5,803 nt of DNA, from positions 1 to 5,803 of the forward strand of contig JANXXV010000967.1 in the NCBI GenBank assembly GCA_025350445.1, written 5' to 3'. This DNA is from Bryobacteraceae bacterium (lineage in GTDB: Bacteria; Acidobacteriota; Terriglobia; Bryobacterales; Bryobacteraceae). Below the pieces are notes generated by a model. It saw only the letters and a list, made by a program, of their open reading frames with translations. It made no database searches and was not told where the DNA came from. How positions within the stretch are numbered: position 1 is the first letter of the stretch; the number at the start of each line of letters is the position of its first letter. The translations under genes and the position numbers were made by a program. Shown here piece by piece: positions 5,380-5,803 of this stretch.

Positions 5380-5803
5380 CCTGCATCTCCGGCGGCGCAG
5401 CGGGAATCCGAACGATAAACTCGGTCCCGTTCATTGGCTTGCTCTTGACTTCGATTGAGCCGCCATGCGCCTCGACAATCTTCTTCACTAGAAAAAGCCC
5501 TAAGCCAGAGCCATGCGCCTGGTCCTGCACGGCGCGCTGCCCGCGGAAGAACGGATCAAAGATATGTTGTTGTTCCGCCTCTGGGATTCCCGGACCGCGA
5601 TCGGCGATGCGTATCTCCACAGATTGCCCGTGCTCGCCGTGGTTGAGTGAGGCGGATACGCCAATCCAATTGCTGCCCTCGGTTCCATACTTAAGAGCAT
5701 TGTCCACCAGATTTTGTAAGGCTTGTTGCAGCGCTAGTTCATCGGCCATCACCAGGGGAAGACCAGGAGCAATCTGTTTCTCAACGACGACTGGAACGCC
5801 GCC
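5354..5803 (-). CDS. Sensor histidine kinase, C-terminal ATPase part (5' truncated by window edge)
   Basis: Only the last 149 residues are visible, and the frame is open to the window edge. GTG at 5752 lies within the domain and is not the start. The fragment is a HATPase_c domain with all nucleotide-binding boxes in order: N box QQALQNLVDNALKY (26-39 of the fragment), G1 box DRGPGIP (68-74), F box IFDPFFR (81-87), G2 box GSGLGLFLVKKI (98-109) and the closing AHGGSIEVKS strand. Its catalytic core therefore looks intact. The phospho-accepting histidine, transmembrane segments and sensor domain lie outside the window, so the stimulus is unknown. Its stop codon overlaps the start of the response regulator, marking a cognate pair. 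Confidence 0.93.
   Translation of the reverse strand, partial: GGVPVVVEKQIAPGLPLVMADELALQQALQNLVDNALKYGTEGSNWIGVSASLNHGEHGQSVEIRIADRGPGIPEAEQQHIFDPFFRGQRAVQDQAHGSGLGLFLVKKIVEAHGGSIEVKSKPMNGTEFIVRIPAAPPEMQDDFAHSIN
5386..5390 (-). promoter_or_regulatory. Ribosome binding site of the response regulator inside the kinase gene
   Basis: GGAGA on the minus strand lies six bases before ATG (5379-5377) and within the kinase coding sequence. It supports the overlapping start and translational coupling of the pair. Confidence 0.6.

Noticed and set aside
1..5803. CRISPR arrays, tRNA or rRNA genes, phage or toxin-antitoxin modules
   Set aside because: No regularly spaced repeats, cloverleaf-like segments or matching protein motifs were seen on either strand.

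Overview
The window looks like chromosomal DNA from an Acidobacteriota member, most likely the Bryobacterales/Solibacter type. This is inferred from an Oar-like TonB-dependent receptor, a Tat-exported ferritin-like protein with an Ig-like tail, moderately high GC and the general protein style. No rRNA or marker gene is present to prove it.

Layout. (1) 2-838 (+): the C-terminal part of a TonB-dependent/Oar-like outer-membrane receptor, whose 5' end lies outside the window. (2) 840-1004: a 165-bp element with perfect 18-bp terminal inverted repeats and a 5-bp CTAAA target duplication that covers the receptor stop codon. I read it as a MITE (non-autonomous transposon). (3) 1070-2275 (-): a class I SAM-dependent methyltransferase with an uncertain start. 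G8 and A10 homopolymer runs lie in its extreme N-terminal or upstream region. (4) 2330-3292 (+), divergent from the methyltransferase: a Tat-exported ferritin-like four-helix protein with a C-terminal PKD/Ig-like domain. (5) 3293-3508: a convergent intergenic gap with terminator-like hairpins. (6) 3509-5803 (-): a stress-signalling cluster. In transcription order it holds a sensor histidine kinase (C-terminal ATPase part only), an OmpR/PhoB-family response regulator overlapping it by 26 bp, a periplasmic Spy/CpxP-like protein with two LTxxQ motifs, and a small membrane-anchored periplasmic protein.

The most interesting system is this last cluster. Between the regulator stop and the Spy-like gene are four GTAAAC-like half-sites whose starts are 11, 11 and 10 bp apart. 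This is the arrangement expected for tandem dimers of an OmpR-family regulator, and it resembles the enterobacterial CpxR box (GTAAA-Nx-GTAAA). Together with the Spy/CpxP-like product, it suggests an acidobacterial analogue of the Cpx envelope-stress circuit, in which the regulator activates its own downstream chaperone-like gene and a possible detached sensory accessory. The domain calls rest on visible motifs; the regulatory link is inference.
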